DNA of 41,214 nucleotides from Halieaceae bacterium (GCA_023253715.1 JALRFH010000153.1:1-41214); one strand, 5' to 3'. Shown: positions 1 to 12,511, numbered from the stretch's first letter. Notes: a model not told the origin generated them from the sequence alone. Program-made: numbers and translations.

Positions 1-1
1 A

Positions 2-187
2 CGATTTGGTGGTCAGATCGTTTCAGCGGGAAGCATTATCGTTCGTCAGCGTGGCACTAAAATGCATGCGGGCGACAATGTTGGTTGTGGCAAAGACCAC
101 ACCTTGTTTGCAAAGATTGACGGCCGAGTAGAGTTCGTTGAGCGCGGCCCACAAAATAGAAAGTTCGTACAGATCGTCGCTGTCTGA
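2..187 (+). CDS. rpmA: 50S ribosomal protein L27 (5' truncated by window edge)
   Basis: Reading frame from position 2 gives [61 protein letters not shown]-stop, a characteristic L27 sequence; located directly upstream of obgE. Confidence 0.95.
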   Translation, partial: RFGGQIVSAGSIIVRQRGTKMHAGDNVGCGKDHTLFAKIDGRVEFVERGPQNRKFVQIVAV

Positions 188-210
188 GGTCGATACGCGG
201 TATGAACGCG

Positions 211-239
211 AGCCTCGTCAGCAGACGGGGCTTTTTTTT
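211..239 (+). terminator. Rho-independent terminator after rpmA
   Basis: AGCCTCGTC-agca-GACGGGGCT (one G-U) followed by a run of T. Confidence 0.8.
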
Positions 240-263
240 GGGCGCAAACTTAAGCAGCCCTAG

Positions 264-2590
<2,327 letters not shown>

Positions 2591-2615
2591 CTTCAAGCTG
2601 AACAACAGAGAAGAC

Positions 2616-2644
2616 AAAAAAACCGGCGCGAAGCCGGTTTTTTT
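2616..2644. terminator. Bidirectional terminator between convergent proB and rpsT
   Basis: AAAAAAACCGGCgcgaaGCCGGTTTTTTT. Confidence 0.85.
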
Positions 2645-2657
2645 AGATCTGTAAAAC

Positions 2658-2924
2658 CTAAGCGCCCAGAGCTTTGATTTTGGCGCTCAAACGGCTTTTA
2701 TGACGTGCGGCTTTGTTTTTGTGGATGATGCCTTTGTCAGCCAAACGGTCGATCACAGGTACCGCTGCGCCGAATGCTTCTTGAGCTGACGCTTGGTCGC
2801 CGCTATCGATAGCCTTGATCACTTTTTTGATCACGGTACGCCCCAGTGAGCGCAAGCTCGCGTTGTGGTTGCGACGTTTTTCAGCCTGACGGGCACGTTT
2901 TTTAGCTTGTGGAGAGTTCGCCAC
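2658..2924 (-). CDS. rpsT: 30S ribosomal protein S20
   Basis: [26 protein letters not shown], typical S20. Confidence 0.97.
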   Translation of the reverse strand: MANSPQAKKRARQAEKRRNHNASLRSLGRTVIKKVIKAIDSGDQASAQEAFGAAVPVIDRLADKGIIHKNKAARHKSRLSAKIKALGA

Positions 2925-2959
2925 GATTTACCAACCTATACAAAATTTTAAGAGCGCGG

Positions 2960-2988
2960 ATTATTGTCACTTTGGCCCTCAGTGTCAA
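2960..2988 (-). promoter_or_regulatory. Sigma70-type promoter of rpsT
   Basis: On minus strand TTGACA-17 nt-AATAAT, upstream of rpsT. Confidence 0.75.
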
Positions 2989-3106
2989 CAGTTCTCTGGG
3001 GTTTTTGGTGTAAACACCCAAAAAAAACTTGGATCTTGTGATCCCCCGTGAGCCAGTGCTGTTGTGCTATCATGCTGCTCGATTTTGTTTTGAGCATAAA
3101 CCCGCT

Positions 3107-3883
3107 ATGAGCAGGCACATACCGTTATACGGCGCGCCAAATTTTCGCGACTTTGGTGGATATCGGACAGGCGATGGGCGTCGACGCGTGAAATATGGGC
3201 GTTTGTTTCGAGCGGGTCACCTCGCCGATTTAAATCAGACGGATGTGGCCCTACTTGCCAATCTGGGGATCACACATCTGTATGATTTTCGACGCTCCTT
3301 TGAGCAAGCGCACAAGCCCAATCATCCTTCGGTCTTAGCGGCTATTGATCATGTGATCCACCTAGATATTACCCCGGGCAACCAGACCGGTAGTTTAGAG
3401 ATTGTCACCCAGGCCGACTCTTTGCCCAGTGACAGTCATGCCTTCATGTGTGACATCAATCGTGAACTGGTATGGTCTCATAAAGCGGCATTTAAACAGG
3501 TATTTGAAGGGCTATTGGCGGACCCAGAAGCAACTATTTTGGTGCATTGCGCTGCCGGCAAAGACCGTACGGGATTTGCGGCTGCGGTGGTGTTGCTTGC
3601 CCTGGGTGTAGAGTTGGATCAGGTTATGGAAGACTACGCGATGACGGGGCGCTATTTTATACCCCACGAGCAAATCCCAATGTTGCGCGAAAAATACGGT
3701 TTTGACGGGGTGCCCGATGCCGTGTTGGAGCCCATTGTAGCAACGCGTCCAGAGTATTTGCAGGCGGCTATCGATGCCATGTTGGCGCATTCTGGTAGTG
3801 TGGATCAATATCTTATGGATGCGTTTGGGGTGGGGAGCGCTGAAAGACAGCGTCTTCAGGAATGGCTTACCGAGGCGCTTTAG
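3107..3883 (+). CDS. Tyrosine/dual-specificity protein phosphatase family protein
   Basis: ORF 3029..3883; start at ATG 3107 (MSRHIPLYGAPNFRDFGGYRT) preferred; PTP loop HCAAGKDRTG. Confidence 0.85.
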   Translation: MSRHIPLYGAPNFRDFGGYRTGDGRRRVKYGRLFRAGHLADLNQTDVALLANLGITHLYDFRRSFEQAHKPNHPSVLAAIDHVIHLDITPGNQTGSLEIVTQADSLPSDSHAFMCDINRELVWSHKAAFKQVFEGLLADPEATILVHCAAGKDRTGFAAAVVLLALGVELDQVMEDYAMTGRYFIPHEQIPMLREKYGFDGVPDAVLEPIVATRPEYLQAAIDAMLAHSGSVDQYLMDAFGVGSAERQRLQEWLTEAL

Positions 3884-3904
3884 CACCACGGTAAGCTTTA
3901 GAAT

Positions 3905-4165
3905 TTAATTGCAGGCTTTTTTCGCGACCTTCATTTTGCGTTTGTTGCAGTAGTTTTCTTCGCCAACTAAAGCGCAGAATTCGTTGCTGCTTGTTTGGGT
4001 CATTTCGACCGCGCGCTTGTCTGAGCACTGAATTTCATAGCGTTTGCTTAGTTTTTCATCGTTTTCGATGTCAGCGATAAAACGAATAGAGGTGGGTTTT
4101 GCGGCCATCGCGCTGGAGGCGCCGGCAACGAATAGCGTGGCTACGGCCAAATTAATAAGCTTCAT
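3905..4165 (-). CDS. Small predicted secreted protein (86 aa, signal peptide, four Cys), unknown function
   Basis: MKLINLAVATLFVAGASSAMAA signal peptide with AxA-type cleavage site; mature part has 4 Cys; no family recognised. Confidence 0.7.
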   Translation of the reverse strand: MKLINLAVATLFVAGASSAMAAKPTSIRFIADIENDEKLSKRYEIQCSDKRAVEMTQTSSNEFCALVGEENYCNKRKMKVAKKACN

Positions 4166-4294
4166 AGATTTTCCTCAATAAAAATAAAACGACAGTTGTG
4201 GACTGCGCTTGGATGATAGCGGTTTTTGAGAAAAATGGTAACGAGTGCGGCAGGAAAGTAACGATTTTGTTACTTTTCCCGCCCGGTCTTGTGC

Positions 4295-4516
4295 TTATGC
4301 AAGAAAAATAAGAACCCAGCCTGCAATAGCGAGTAAAATAGCTTGGCCTGCTTTGTCGAGTTGGAATAGAGCAAATAGGTAAGAAACTGGTGGGAGTAGT
4401 ACAGTAAACAAGCCCCAAGCATAATCTTCTTTCCAGCTGGTGATCAGTAGTACAACCCAGCTCACTAAAAGAAGTGCTAAGCCAAAAACAAATAAAGTCG
4501 CCGAACCTGCAGCCAT
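4295..4516 (-). CDS. Small predicted inner-membrane protein (73 aa), unknown function
   Basis: MAAGSATLFVFGLALLLVSWVVLLITSWKEDYAWGLFTVLLPPVSYLFALFQLDKAGQAILLAIAGWVLIFLA, about 2-3 hydrophobic segments. Confidence 0.55.
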   Translation of the reverse strand: MAAGSATLFVFGLALLLVSWVVLLITSWKEDYAWGLFTVLLPPVSYLFALFQLDKAGQAILLAIAGWVLIFLA

Positions 4517-4703
4517 GGTGATATCCCCCGAATTTGAACACTATCGGGTGCGGAGTTTAGCAGAAAACAGCCAGCAAGCGAGTACTAAGTTGCACACTGT
4601 TGATCGCAATCACACTAAGTTGATGTGCTTTGATCGATGGGGTCGCTGATGAAGTGCTTGCTTGCCAGTAGAATGGCTGTGCCTTAACGCAATAGGAGAG
4701 AGA

Positions 4704-5840
4704 GTGAGCGATCGTTTTGCCGAAATCAGACCGTATGATGATCACGAAGTGATGTCTGTGATTAATCGTTTGAAGTCGGATGTTGAACTGTTAGACAGTA
4801 TTATTAATCTGCGTTTGGGTGGCAAGGCTCTGTGGTTGGTTCCTCTGTTGCGTCCGCTGGTGCGGTGGGGTTTGGGGAGGCAATTACGCCAGGTACATGA
4901 CGTTGCCTCATTTCAGTCGCTGGTGCGTTCCTATATGGATCAGATGATCGAATCGTCTACGGCAGGGTTTGAGGTGTCCGGGCTTGATGAATTGCCTGAG
5001 GGGCCTTATTTGTTTGTGAGCAACCATCGTGACATCGCTTTGGATCCGGCCTTCACTAATTACGCCTTGCACACGCGTGGTCGTGCCACTTGCCGCATTG
5101 CTATTGGTGACAACCTTTTGTCCAAGCCCTGGATCGCAGATCTGATGCGAATTAACAAAAGCTTTATTGTTAAGCGAGCGCTTCAAGGGCCTAGACAGTT
5201 ATTGGCGGCCAGCAAACTCCTGTCAGACTACATCAGTGCGTCGATCAGCGAAGACCAGGTGCCCGTTTGGATCGCACAACGTGAAGGGCGCGCCAAACAA
5301 GGGTTAGACGTGACCGAGCCCGCGGTTGTAAAGATGCTGTTACTCGGGCGGGATAAATCCTTAGAGTTTGGTGAATCGTTGGCGAAATTACGGATTGTGC
5401 CTGTGGCCATTTCTTACGAGCTTGATCCATGTGATGCGATGAAAGCTCACGAACTTGCAGTGATTGCTAGAGATGGCACTTACAAAAAGGCTGAGCACGA
5501 AGACGCCAAATCCATCGCCGTCGGGATATCCGGTGACAAAGGCAGGGTAAATATTTGTTTTGGTCAGGTGTTAGACCACCAATTTGGTTCGGTCGACGAG
5601 GTGGTCGCAGAAATTGATCGTCAGGTTATCCAAAATTATCAACTCCATCCCAGTAATATTTGGGCTTGGCAGCGTCTACACCCGGGTCAGGATTTGCCCA
5701 AAGGCTTGTCAGTGTCAACCGGTTCAATATCGCGGGCACAGTTCGATACCCGGGTCGATGCTCTAGACGAAGAAGAGCGTCCGTTTCTGTTAGCAATGTA
5801 CGCGAATGCTGTTGAACAAGCCGTGCGCGCGAGTGTGTGA
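4704..5840 (+). CDS. 1-acyl-sn-glycerol-3-phosphate acyltransferase-like (PlsC-type) protein
   Basis: ORF 4662..5840; GTG start at 4704 after AGGAGAGA; acyltransferase motif NHRDIALDP (Hx4D) and REGRAKQG. Confidence 0.75.
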   Translation: MSDRFAEIRPYDDHEVMSVINRLKSDVELLDSIINLRLGGKALWLVPLLRPLVRWGLGRQLRQVHDVASFQSLVRSYMDQMIESSTAGFEVSGLDELPEGPYLFVSNHRDIALDPAFTNYALHTRGRATCRIAIGDNLLSKPWIADLMRINKSFIVKRALQGPRQLLAASKLLSDYISASISEDQVPVWIAQREGRAKQGLDVTEPAVVKMLLLGRDKSLEFGESLAKLRIVPVAISYELDPCDAMKAHELAVIARDGTYKKAEHEDAKSIAVGISGDKGRVNICFGQVLDHQFGSVDEVVAEIDRQVIQNYQLHPSNIWAWQRLHPGQDLPKGLSVSTGSISRAQFDTRVDALDEEERPFLLAMYANAVEQAVRASV

Positions 5841-7925
5841 ATGCTAACCGACGTGGTAAAAAATAAGATTCGAGCAGCCTACAATCAGCTGGTGCAAGAA
5901 CGGAATTTACAGCCGCGCTGGGGGCAAAGGCAAATGATTGCCGAGGTTTCGAAGGCCTTATCGCGCGATGGCTTTTCCTCACGTCCTCCGATTGCTGTTA
6001 TCGAGGCCGGCACGGGCACAGGGAAAACCATTGCTTATACCATCGCCGCGGTGCCCGTCGCACAAGCCAGAGAAAAACGATTGGTGATTTCGACGGCTAC
6101 TGTGGCTTTACAAGAACAGTTGATCTATCAAGATTTACCGGATATCGCTAAATTGTCGGGTTTGCAATTCAGCATTGCGCTAGCCAAGGGGCGTCGTCGC
6201 TATGTCTGCCTGTCTCGTTTGGATCAAGCCTTAAACAGTCGTTCTGCGGGGCAAACGATCCCCTTATATCCCGATGAGTACGATTGGGCCACTGACGGAG
6301 ACTCTGGGGTTTACGAAGCGTGTATGGCGTCATTAGCCCGCGGTGACTGGGATGGCGATCGAGACAATTGGCCTGATAGCATTGAGGATCGGGTCTGGTA
6401 TCCCATTACCAGTGATCACGCTCAATGCACAGGTCGTCGCTGCACTTACGTCTCTCAATGCAGTTTTTTTAAGGCGCGTGATCAATTAGCTGACGCGGAC
6501 GTCATTGTAACGAATCACGATTTAGTGCTGTCTGACTTGTCGATCGGTGGTGGGGTGGTCTTGCCGGCCCCTGAGGACACCTTGTACGTTTTTGACGAGG
6601 GTCACCACCTTGCCGAGAAAGCGAAGAATCACAGTACAGCCTTTTGCCATATCCACAGCACGAGGCAGTGGCTGATCGATACAAACGCGTGGTTAGAAAA
6701 AACACAATCGGTCTATGTTGAGTACAAACTTGATGATTTCATTGCCAAGCTCACTGCGTATTTTCAGGACTTGATGTCGGCTTTAGATGGGCTTGAAGCG
6801 GAAGCGTTAACGCTACAGCCTGAATCTTTTGAATCCAATAGCCAGGAGCTGCGATTTGAGCATGGACGAGTCCCTGAGCTTGTGCGCCTTGCGGCCCTGT
6901 CCTGTGCCCAGTTGGGGGCTAAAGTGTTGGGTATTGCCGAGCGTTTGGTGATCGAGTGCGAGGACTTGCTGGACGAGGAGGGCGGTGATACCGAAGCAGT
7001 TGAGGCGATGTTAAGTGCCTGCCAAAGTTTGATCGGGCGTTTGACCTTGACGCAAGCCCTATGGTCCGATTTTGCCAATAGCAGTGAGGGCGAGCCACCA
7101 CCGGCACGCTGGCTTCGTTTTAATGACTCGGGTACTCAGCTGGCGATTAGTTGTCATTCCAGTCCCACCTTAGCGACGGCGTTTTTAAAAGAGAATCTCT
7201 GGGATCGCGCTGCGGGTGTGCTGATAACCTCCGCGTCACTGACTGCATTGGGTAAGTTTGATCGATTTCGTATGCACGCTGGCACACCCGAGGATGCCGT
7301 CTACGCGGTGGTTGCCAGCCCCTTTGATTATCGACGTGGCCGTCTTCACATTCCCTCGCATTTGCCCGAAGCCAATCAAGCGCAAGCGCACACTGAGGCC
7401 ATGATTGATTATTTGCCCACTCTGTTGGGGTTGGCGGTGGGTACTTTGGTATTGTTTGCTTCACGACGTCAGATGCGCGACGTTTACGAAGCTTTGGATG
7501 TGAGCCTGCAAGCCATCGTTCTAATGCAAGATTCTCAGTCAAAAAAAACATTGTTAGAAACACATAAAGCTCGTATTGATGCCGGTGATCGCAGTGTTTT
7601 GTTTGGTTTGGCAAGCTTTGCAGAAGGGGTCGATTTACCCTCACACTATTGCGAGCACGTTATCATTGCGAAAATACCCTTTGCTGTGCCAGATGACCCA
7701 CGCGAGGCTGCGTTAAGTGAGTGGATTGAGCGAGGAGGTGGCAACGCCTTTAAAGAAATTTCGGTGCCCGACGCTGGCGCAAGGTTGTTACAGGCTTGTG
7801 GACGTTTGTTGAGGACCGAATCGGATCAAGGGCAAATCAGCATTTTAGACACCCGCTTACTGACTAAGCACTATGGTCGTGAATTGTTAGCTTCATTACC
7901 TCCGTTTGCTCGGGATCTGTCTTAA
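5841..7925 (+). CDS. dinG: ATP-dependent DNA helicase DinG
   Basis: Walker A EAGTGTGKTIAYT, DEGHHLAEK (DEAH-like), Cys residues in the FeS region (CMAS, CTGRRCTYVSQCSFF), LLQACGRLLRTESDQG. Confidence 0.92.
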   Translation: MLTDVVKNKIRAAYNQLVQERNLQPRWGQRQMIAEVSKALSRDGFSSRPPIAVIEAGTGTGKTIAYTIAAVPVAQAREKRLVISTATVALQEQLIYQDLPDIAKLSGLQFSIALAKGRRRYVCLSRLDQALNSRSAGQTIPLYPDEYDWATDGDSGVYEACMASLARGDWDGDRDNWPDSIEDRVWYPITSDHAQCTGRRCTYVSQCSFFKARDQLADADVIVTNHDLVLSDLSIGGGVVLPAPEDTLYVFDEGHHLAEKAKNHSTAFCHIHSTRQWLIDTNAWLEKTQSVYVEYKLDDFIAKLTAYFQDLMSALDGLEAEALTLQPESFESNSQELRFEHGRVPELVRLAALSCAQLGAKVLGIAERLVIECEDLLDEEGGDTEAVEAMLSACQSLIGRLTLTQALWSDFANSSEGEPPPARWLRFNDSGTQLAISCHSSPTLATAFLKENLWDRAAGVLITSASLTALGKFDRFRMHAGTPEDAVYAVVASPFDYRRGRLHIPSHLPEANQAQAHTEAMIDYLPTLLGLAVGTLVLFASRRQMRDVYEALDVSLQAIVLMQDSQSKKTLLETHKARIDAGDRSVLFGLASFAEGVDLPSHYCEHVIIAKIPFAVPDDPREAALSEWIERGGGNAFKEISVPDAGARLLQACGRLLRTESDQGQISILDTRLLTKHYGRELLASLPPFARDLS

Positions 7926-7928
7926 GCC

Positions 7929-8258
7929 GTGCTCTCGGATAGAGTCAAAATTGCTGAGCTGTTGTTGGATTTAGAGTGTGTGATGCGCCAGCGCAATCTT
8001 TGGGCCAGCGTACCCCCGCCAGCACAGGGATATACCAGCCAGGTCCCCTTCGCCGCTGACTGTTGGAGTTTGGCACAGTGGCTGCAATTTTTGTTTATTC
8101 CTAAAATTCGGACTATCTTGGTACAGAATCAAGCGCTGCCGGAGAAGTGCTCGATTGCACCGATGGTCATGACTCCGGGTTGTGGGCTCGGTGAAGAAAT
8201 GGCTTGTTTGAGTCCAATATTGAAGGCGCTTGACGAAGCTATCGAACAAGCGCCCTAG
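7929..8258 (+). CDS. yqcC: YqcC family protein (DUF446)
   Basis: 109 aa, LLDLECVMRQRNLWASVPP...PFAADCWSLAQWLQFLFIPKIRTIL; GTG start just after dinG. Confidence 0.8.
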   Translation: MLSDRVKIAELLLDLECVMRQRNLWASVPPPAQGYTSQVPFAADCWSLAQWLQFLFIPKIRTILVQNQALPEKCSIAPMVMTPGCGLGEEMACLSPILKALDEAIEQAP

Positions 8259-8274
8259 GGTTTTCAGCGTGGGC

Positions 8275-9555
8275 TTAATCCCACGACAAAGCGCCACCTG
8301 TTTGATATTCGATGACGCGTGTTTCGAAGAAGTTTTTCTCTTTGCGTAAATCCATGATTTCCGACATCCATGGGAAGGGGTTTTGAGCACCTGAGAATTG
8401 CTCGGGCAAGCCCAGTTGTGCCAAGCGTCGGTTACAGATGAACTGCAAGTATTCTTCCATCATGGCGGCATTCATGCCAAGTACGCCTCGTGGCATGGTG
8501 TCTCTCGCGTACTCGATTTCGATTTGAGTGCCTTCAACCAGCATTTGGATCACTTCTTTTTGGAAGGTCTCGGTCCACAGATGTGGGTTTTCCAGTTTGA
8601 TTTGGTTGATGACGTCAATGCCGAAGTTCAAGTGCATTGATTCATCGCGCAAAATGTATTGGAACTGCTCTGCCACACCGGTCATTTTATTGCGGCGACC
8701 CATCGACAAAATTTGTGTAAAGCCACAGTAAAAGAAGATGCCTTCCGTTACCGCGTAAAACCCTATCAAATTACGCAGTAGCGTTTGATCGGCTTCAACG
8801 GTCCCCGTTTTAAAATTCGGATCGCTTAGACTGTGAGTGTGCGACAGGCTCCACGCGGCTTTTTTTGCAACGCTTGGAATTTCACGGTACATGTTAAACA
8901 CTTCACCTTCGTCCATGCCGAGCGACTCGATGCAATACTGATAGGCGTGTGTATGGATCGCTTCTTCGAAAGCTTGTCGCAGCAGATACTGTCGGCACTC
9001 TGGGTTGGTAATCAGTCGATAGATACCTAAGACCAGGTTATTCGCCACCAGGGAGTCGGCGGTTGAAAAATAGCCTAGGCTGCGCATGACGATCCTGCGC
9101 TCATCATCACTGAGCACGTCGGCGCTTTTCCAAGTTGCTACGTCGGCGGTCATATTGATTTCTTGTGGCATCCAATGGTTGGCACAACCATCGATATACT
9201 TCTGCCAGGCCCAGTCGTATTTGAACGGAACTAACTGGTTGAGGTCGGCACGGCAGTTAATCATGGCTTTTTCATCCACCGATACGCGAGCGGCACCCAT
9301 TTCCAGTTCTTCGAGCCCTGGTGCGATGTCCATGGCGGCAACCGCTTCGGCCGCGCGTTCGAGTACTTCGGCGGTATCTACGCTAACCGCTTCTGGAAGC
9401 TCCTCGGGCTCTACCGTCTGAGCTGCTGTAGCCTCTTGTCGCTCACGTTCGGCATTGAGAGCCGCTTCTCGAGCGGCGGCTTCTGCTGCCGCTTTAGCGG
9501 CGGCGGCGGTATTTAGGGTGTCTTCGTTGTGATATTCATCCCAGCTTAACATCAA
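8275..9555 (-). CDS. nrdB: Class Ia ribonucleoside-diphosphate reductase beta subunit
   Basis: [64 protein letters not shown]; Ala/Glu-rich N-terminal extension. Confidence 0.97.
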   Translation of the reverse strand: MMLSWDEYHNEDTLNTAAAAKAAAEAAAREAALNAERERQEATAAQTVEPEELPEAVSVDTAEVLERAAEAVAAMDIAPGLEELEMGAARVSVDEKAMINCRADLNQLVPFKYDWAWQKYIDGCANHWMPQEINMTADVATWKSADVLSDDERRIVMRSLGYFSTADSLVANNLVLGIYRLITNPECRQYLLRQAFEEAIHTHAYQYCIESLGMDEGEVFNMYREIPSVAKKAAWSLSHTHSLSDPNFKTGTVEADQTLLRNLIGFYAVTEGIFFYCGFTQILSMGRRNKMTGVAEQFQYILRDESMHLNFGIDVINQIKLENPHLWTETFQKEVIQMLVEGTQIEIEYARDTMPRGVLGMNAAMMEEYLQFICNRRLAQLGLPEQFSGAQNPFPWMSEIMDLRKEKNFFETRVIEYQTGGALSWD

Positions 9556-9567
9556 GTATCTCCTTGT

Positions 9568-12486
9568 TTATTGGCAGGCTTCGCAATCGGGGTCGTCGAG
9601 CGAGCATGCTTTAGGTACGGGCGCGGGTTGTGGAGCCGCTGCGGCGGCCACGGCGTTCAGTGTGCCCTTGTCTACCGTTGACTTTTCGGTGCCTGTTGCA
9701 GCGAGTGAGCGCAAGTAGTACGTGGTTTTTAAGCCGCTTAACCAGGCCATGCGATAGGTCACGTCCAATTTTTTGCCACTGGCATTGTTGATGTAGAGGT
9801 TTAAGGATTGCGCTTGATCAATCCACTTTTGACGACGACTCGCCGCTTCTACAATCCAGCGTGGTTCCACCTCAAATGCGGTTGAGTAGATCGCTTTCAA
9901 ATCTGCTGGAATACGATCGATGGCCTGTGCGCTGCCGTCGTAGTACTTCAGGTCATTAACCATCACTTTATCCCATAAATTCCGGGCTTTCAGATCATTG
10001 ACCAAGTAGGGGTTTACAACCGTGAACTCACCTGACAAGTTCGATTTCACGTACAAGTTTTGGTAGGTGGGTTCGATCGACTGTGAGACGCCTGTGATAT
10101 TGGCGATGGTTGCTGTAGGTGCAATCGCCATGACATTGGAGTTGCGCATCCCTTTGGTGCGAACTCGCTCACGCAAGGTGTCCCAGTCCATGGTTTGGGT
10201 GCGGTCGATTTGAAGGTATTGGTCGCCTCGAGATTCGGCCAGCCGCTCCAGCGAATCGATCGGCAAGATGCCCTGACTCCAGAGTGACCCTTCGAAGCTC
10301 GAATATGTGCCGCGTTCCTCTGCCAGTGTCGATGAGGCTTGTATCGCGTAATAGCTGATGGCTTCCATCGAGCGGTCTGCGAAGTCGACGGCTTCAGGTG
10401 AGCTGTAGGCGATGTGTTGCTTGTACAGCGCATCTTGGAAACCCATCAAGCCCAAGCCCACGGGGCGGTGACGGAAGTTGGAGCGCTCAGCTTGAGGTAC
10501 CGAGTAGTAGTTAATGTCGATCACGTTATCGAGCATGCGCACAGCGGTGGTCACTGTTCGTTGCAGCTTTTCTAAGTTTAGCCCGTTTTCGTCAATGTGC
10601 TGAGGTAGGTTCACCGAGCCCAAGTTACACACGGCGATTTCTTCATCGCTGGTGTTCAGCGTAATTTCAGTACACAAGTTAGACGAGTGCACAACACCGA
10701 CATGTGACTGCGGCGAGCGCAGGTTGCAGGGGTCTTTGAAGGTGATCCAAGGGTGGCCTGTTTCGAACAGCATGCCCAGCATTTTGCGCCATAGGTTTTC
10801 GGCTTTTACGCGCTTGAACAGCTTGAGATCGCCGCTGCGAGTTCTTGCCTCGTAGGCTTCGTATTTGGCCTCAAAATCAGCGCCGTACGAATCGTGCAAA
10901 TCGGGAGTATCATTAGGGGAAAACAGTGTCCACTCACCGCCTTCGAAGACGCGCTTCATGAAGAGGTCTGGAATCCAATTGGCGCTGTTCATGTCGTGGG
11001 TGCGGCGGCGGTCATCACCGGTGTTTTTACGCAGTTCTAAAAATTCTTCGATATCTAGGTGCCATGTTTCCAGGTAGGCGCAAACGGCGCCTTTGCGTTT
11101 GCCACCTTGGTTTACGGCGACGGCGGTGTCGTTCACGACTTTCAAGAAAGGCACTACGCCTTGTGATTTTCCGTTCGTGCCTTTGATGTAGGAGCCGAGT
11201 GCACGCACTGGGGTCCAGTCGTTGCCCAAGCCGCCGGCCCATTTCGACAGCAAGGCGTTGTCGCGGATGGCGCCGTAAATGCCGCTTAAGTCATCCGGTA
11301 CGGTGGTGAGATAGCAAGACGATAGTTGTGGCCGCAGCGTGCCGGCATTAAACAGAGTCGGTGTCGAGCTCATGTAGTCAAAGGATGAGAGCAATTGGTA
11401 AAACTCGATCGCGCGCGCATTTTTGTCGTCTTCACGAACTGCTAGCCCCATGGCTATGCGCATGAAAAATACTTGAGGAAGCTCGAAGCGAGTTTCATTG
11501 CTGTGAATGAAGTAGCGATCGTAAAGCGTTTGTAGGCCTAGGTAGGTGAATTGCAAGTCGCGCTCGGGCTGAAGAGCAGCGCCCAGTCTAGCGATGTCAT
11601 ATTCTGCTAACTCGGGGCTTAATAGTTCCAGCTCGATGCCTTTGTTGATGTAGGCTTGCAAGGCTTGCGGATAGTAAATGGCCATTTCTTGTTGTGTGGC
11701 GCGTTCTGCCACGCCCAAGAATTCGAGGGCTTCAGCGCGCAAGTCATCGCACAATAATCGAGCTGCGGCGTAGGTGTAATTAGGCTCTTGTTCAATCAGC
11801 GTTCGAGCGGTTATGACTAAAGAGGTCGTTACCTCGTCTAGAGTGACGCCGTCATACAAGTTGCGCAGGGCTTCTTCTAAAATCTTCGAGGCGCTAACAT
11901 CCGCTAAATCGGCGCATGCCTCTGTCACTACGGTTTGCAATCGATCGACGTCAAGAGGGGCGCGGCTGCCATCGGGCTGCAATACGGAAATTGCGCCTGC
12001 GGCGCGCTCGGCTTCTGCCGATAGGGCCCGTTTCTGAGCGCGTTTGCGGGCCTGTTCTTCGCGGTAGATGACGTAGTCGCGAGCGATTTTGTGTTCGCCT
12101 GCCCGCATGAGGGCCAGTTCGACTTGATCTTGAATATCTTCAATATGAATAGTGCCGCCAGACGGCATGCGACGCTCGAAGGTTCCCATGACTTGAGTGG
12201 TCAGTTTGGCCACCGTTTCATGGATTCGACTTGACGCTGCTGCAGTGCCACCCTCCACCGCAAGAAACGCTTTGGTAATCGCCACAGAGATCTTGCTGTT
12301 GTCAAAAGGAACCACTTGGCCGTTGCGTTTAATGACTTTCAAGGTACCTGGTGCAGTTGCTTCTATCGGCGTGGCGGTTGAGGTTGGCTGGATTTTGGCG
12401 GTCGATGGGGGTATTTGTGTACTTGTTGTTTCCATGCTGGCTCCGGCGCTCGTTCTGATTGGGTCGTTTTTAAGTCTAGACACCAT
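9568..12486 (-). CDS. nrdA: Class Ia ribonucleoside-diphosphate reductase alpha subunit (two ATP-cone-like N-terminal regions)
   Basis: KVIKRNGQVVPFDNSKI ATP-cone, SSCYLTTVPDDL, NLCTEITLNTSDEEIAVCNLGSVNL, C-terminal CSLDDPDCEACQ; true start may be the internal ATG at 12435 (METTSTQ). Confidence 0.97.
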   Translation of the reverse strand: MVSRLKNDPIRTSAGASMETTSTQIPPSTAKIQPTSTATPIEATAPGTLKVIKRNGQVVPFDNSKISVAITKAFLAVEGGTAAASSRIHETVAKLTTQVMGTFERRMPSGGTIHIEDIQDQVELALMRAGEHKIARDYVIYREEQARKRAQKRALSAEAERAAGAISVLQPDGSRAPLDVDRLQTVVTEACADLADVSASKILEEALRNLYDGVTLDEVTTSLVITARTLIEQEPNYTYAAARLLCDDLRAEALEFLGVAERATQQEMAIYYPQALQAYINKGIELELLSPELAEYDIARLGAALQPERDLQFTYLGLQTLYDRYFIHSNETRFELPQVFFMRIAMGLAVREDDKNARAIEFYQLLSSFDYMSSTPTLFNAGTLRPQLSSCYLTTVPDDLSGIYGAIRDNALLSKWAGGLGNDWTPVRALGSYIKGTNGKSQGVVPFLKVVNDTAVAVNQGGKRKGAVCAYLETWHLDIEEFLELRKNTGDDRRRTHDMNSANWIPDLFMKRVFEGGEWTLFSPNDTPDLHDSYGADFEAKYEAYEARTRSGDLKLFKRVKAENLWRKMLGMLFETGHPWITFKDPCNLRSPQSHVGVVHSSNLCTEITLNTSDEEIAVCNLGSVNLPQHIDENGLNLEKLQRTVTTAVRMLDNVIDINYYSVPQAERSNFRHRPVGLGLMGFQDALYKQHIAYSSPEAVDFADRSMEAISYYAIQASSTLAEERGTYSSFEGSLWSQGILPIDSLERLAESRGDQYLQIDRTQTMDWDTLRERVRTKGMRNSNVMAIAPTATIANITGVSQSIEPTYQNLYVKSNLSGEFTVVNPYLVNDLKARNLWDKVMVNDLKYYDGSAQAIDRIPADLKAIYSTAFEVEPRWIVEAASRRQKWIDQAQSLNLYINNASGKKLDVTYRMAWLSGLKTTYYLRSLAATGTEKSTVDKGTLNAVAAAAAPQPAPVPKACSLDDPDCEACQ

Positions 12487-12495
12487 ATGTGGTGC
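12480..12495. promoter_or_regulatory. NrdR-box-like palindrome (proximal)
   Basis: ACACCATATGTGGTGC, compare consensus acaCwAtATaTwGtgt. Confidence 0.6.
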
Positions 12496-12511
12496 TTTGA
12501 ATATTTATCTC

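Noticed and set aside
7147-7644. 165-aa minus-strand ORF opposite dinG
   Set aside because: Shadow ORF inside a confident gene with no domain-like sequence.
8275-9555. Ala/Glu-rich N-terminal extension of NrdB as a possible novel regulatory domain
   Set aside because: Pseudomonas-type NrdB proteins, as I recall them, carry a comparable low-complexity acidic/Ala-rich N-terminus; it is not an ATP-cone.
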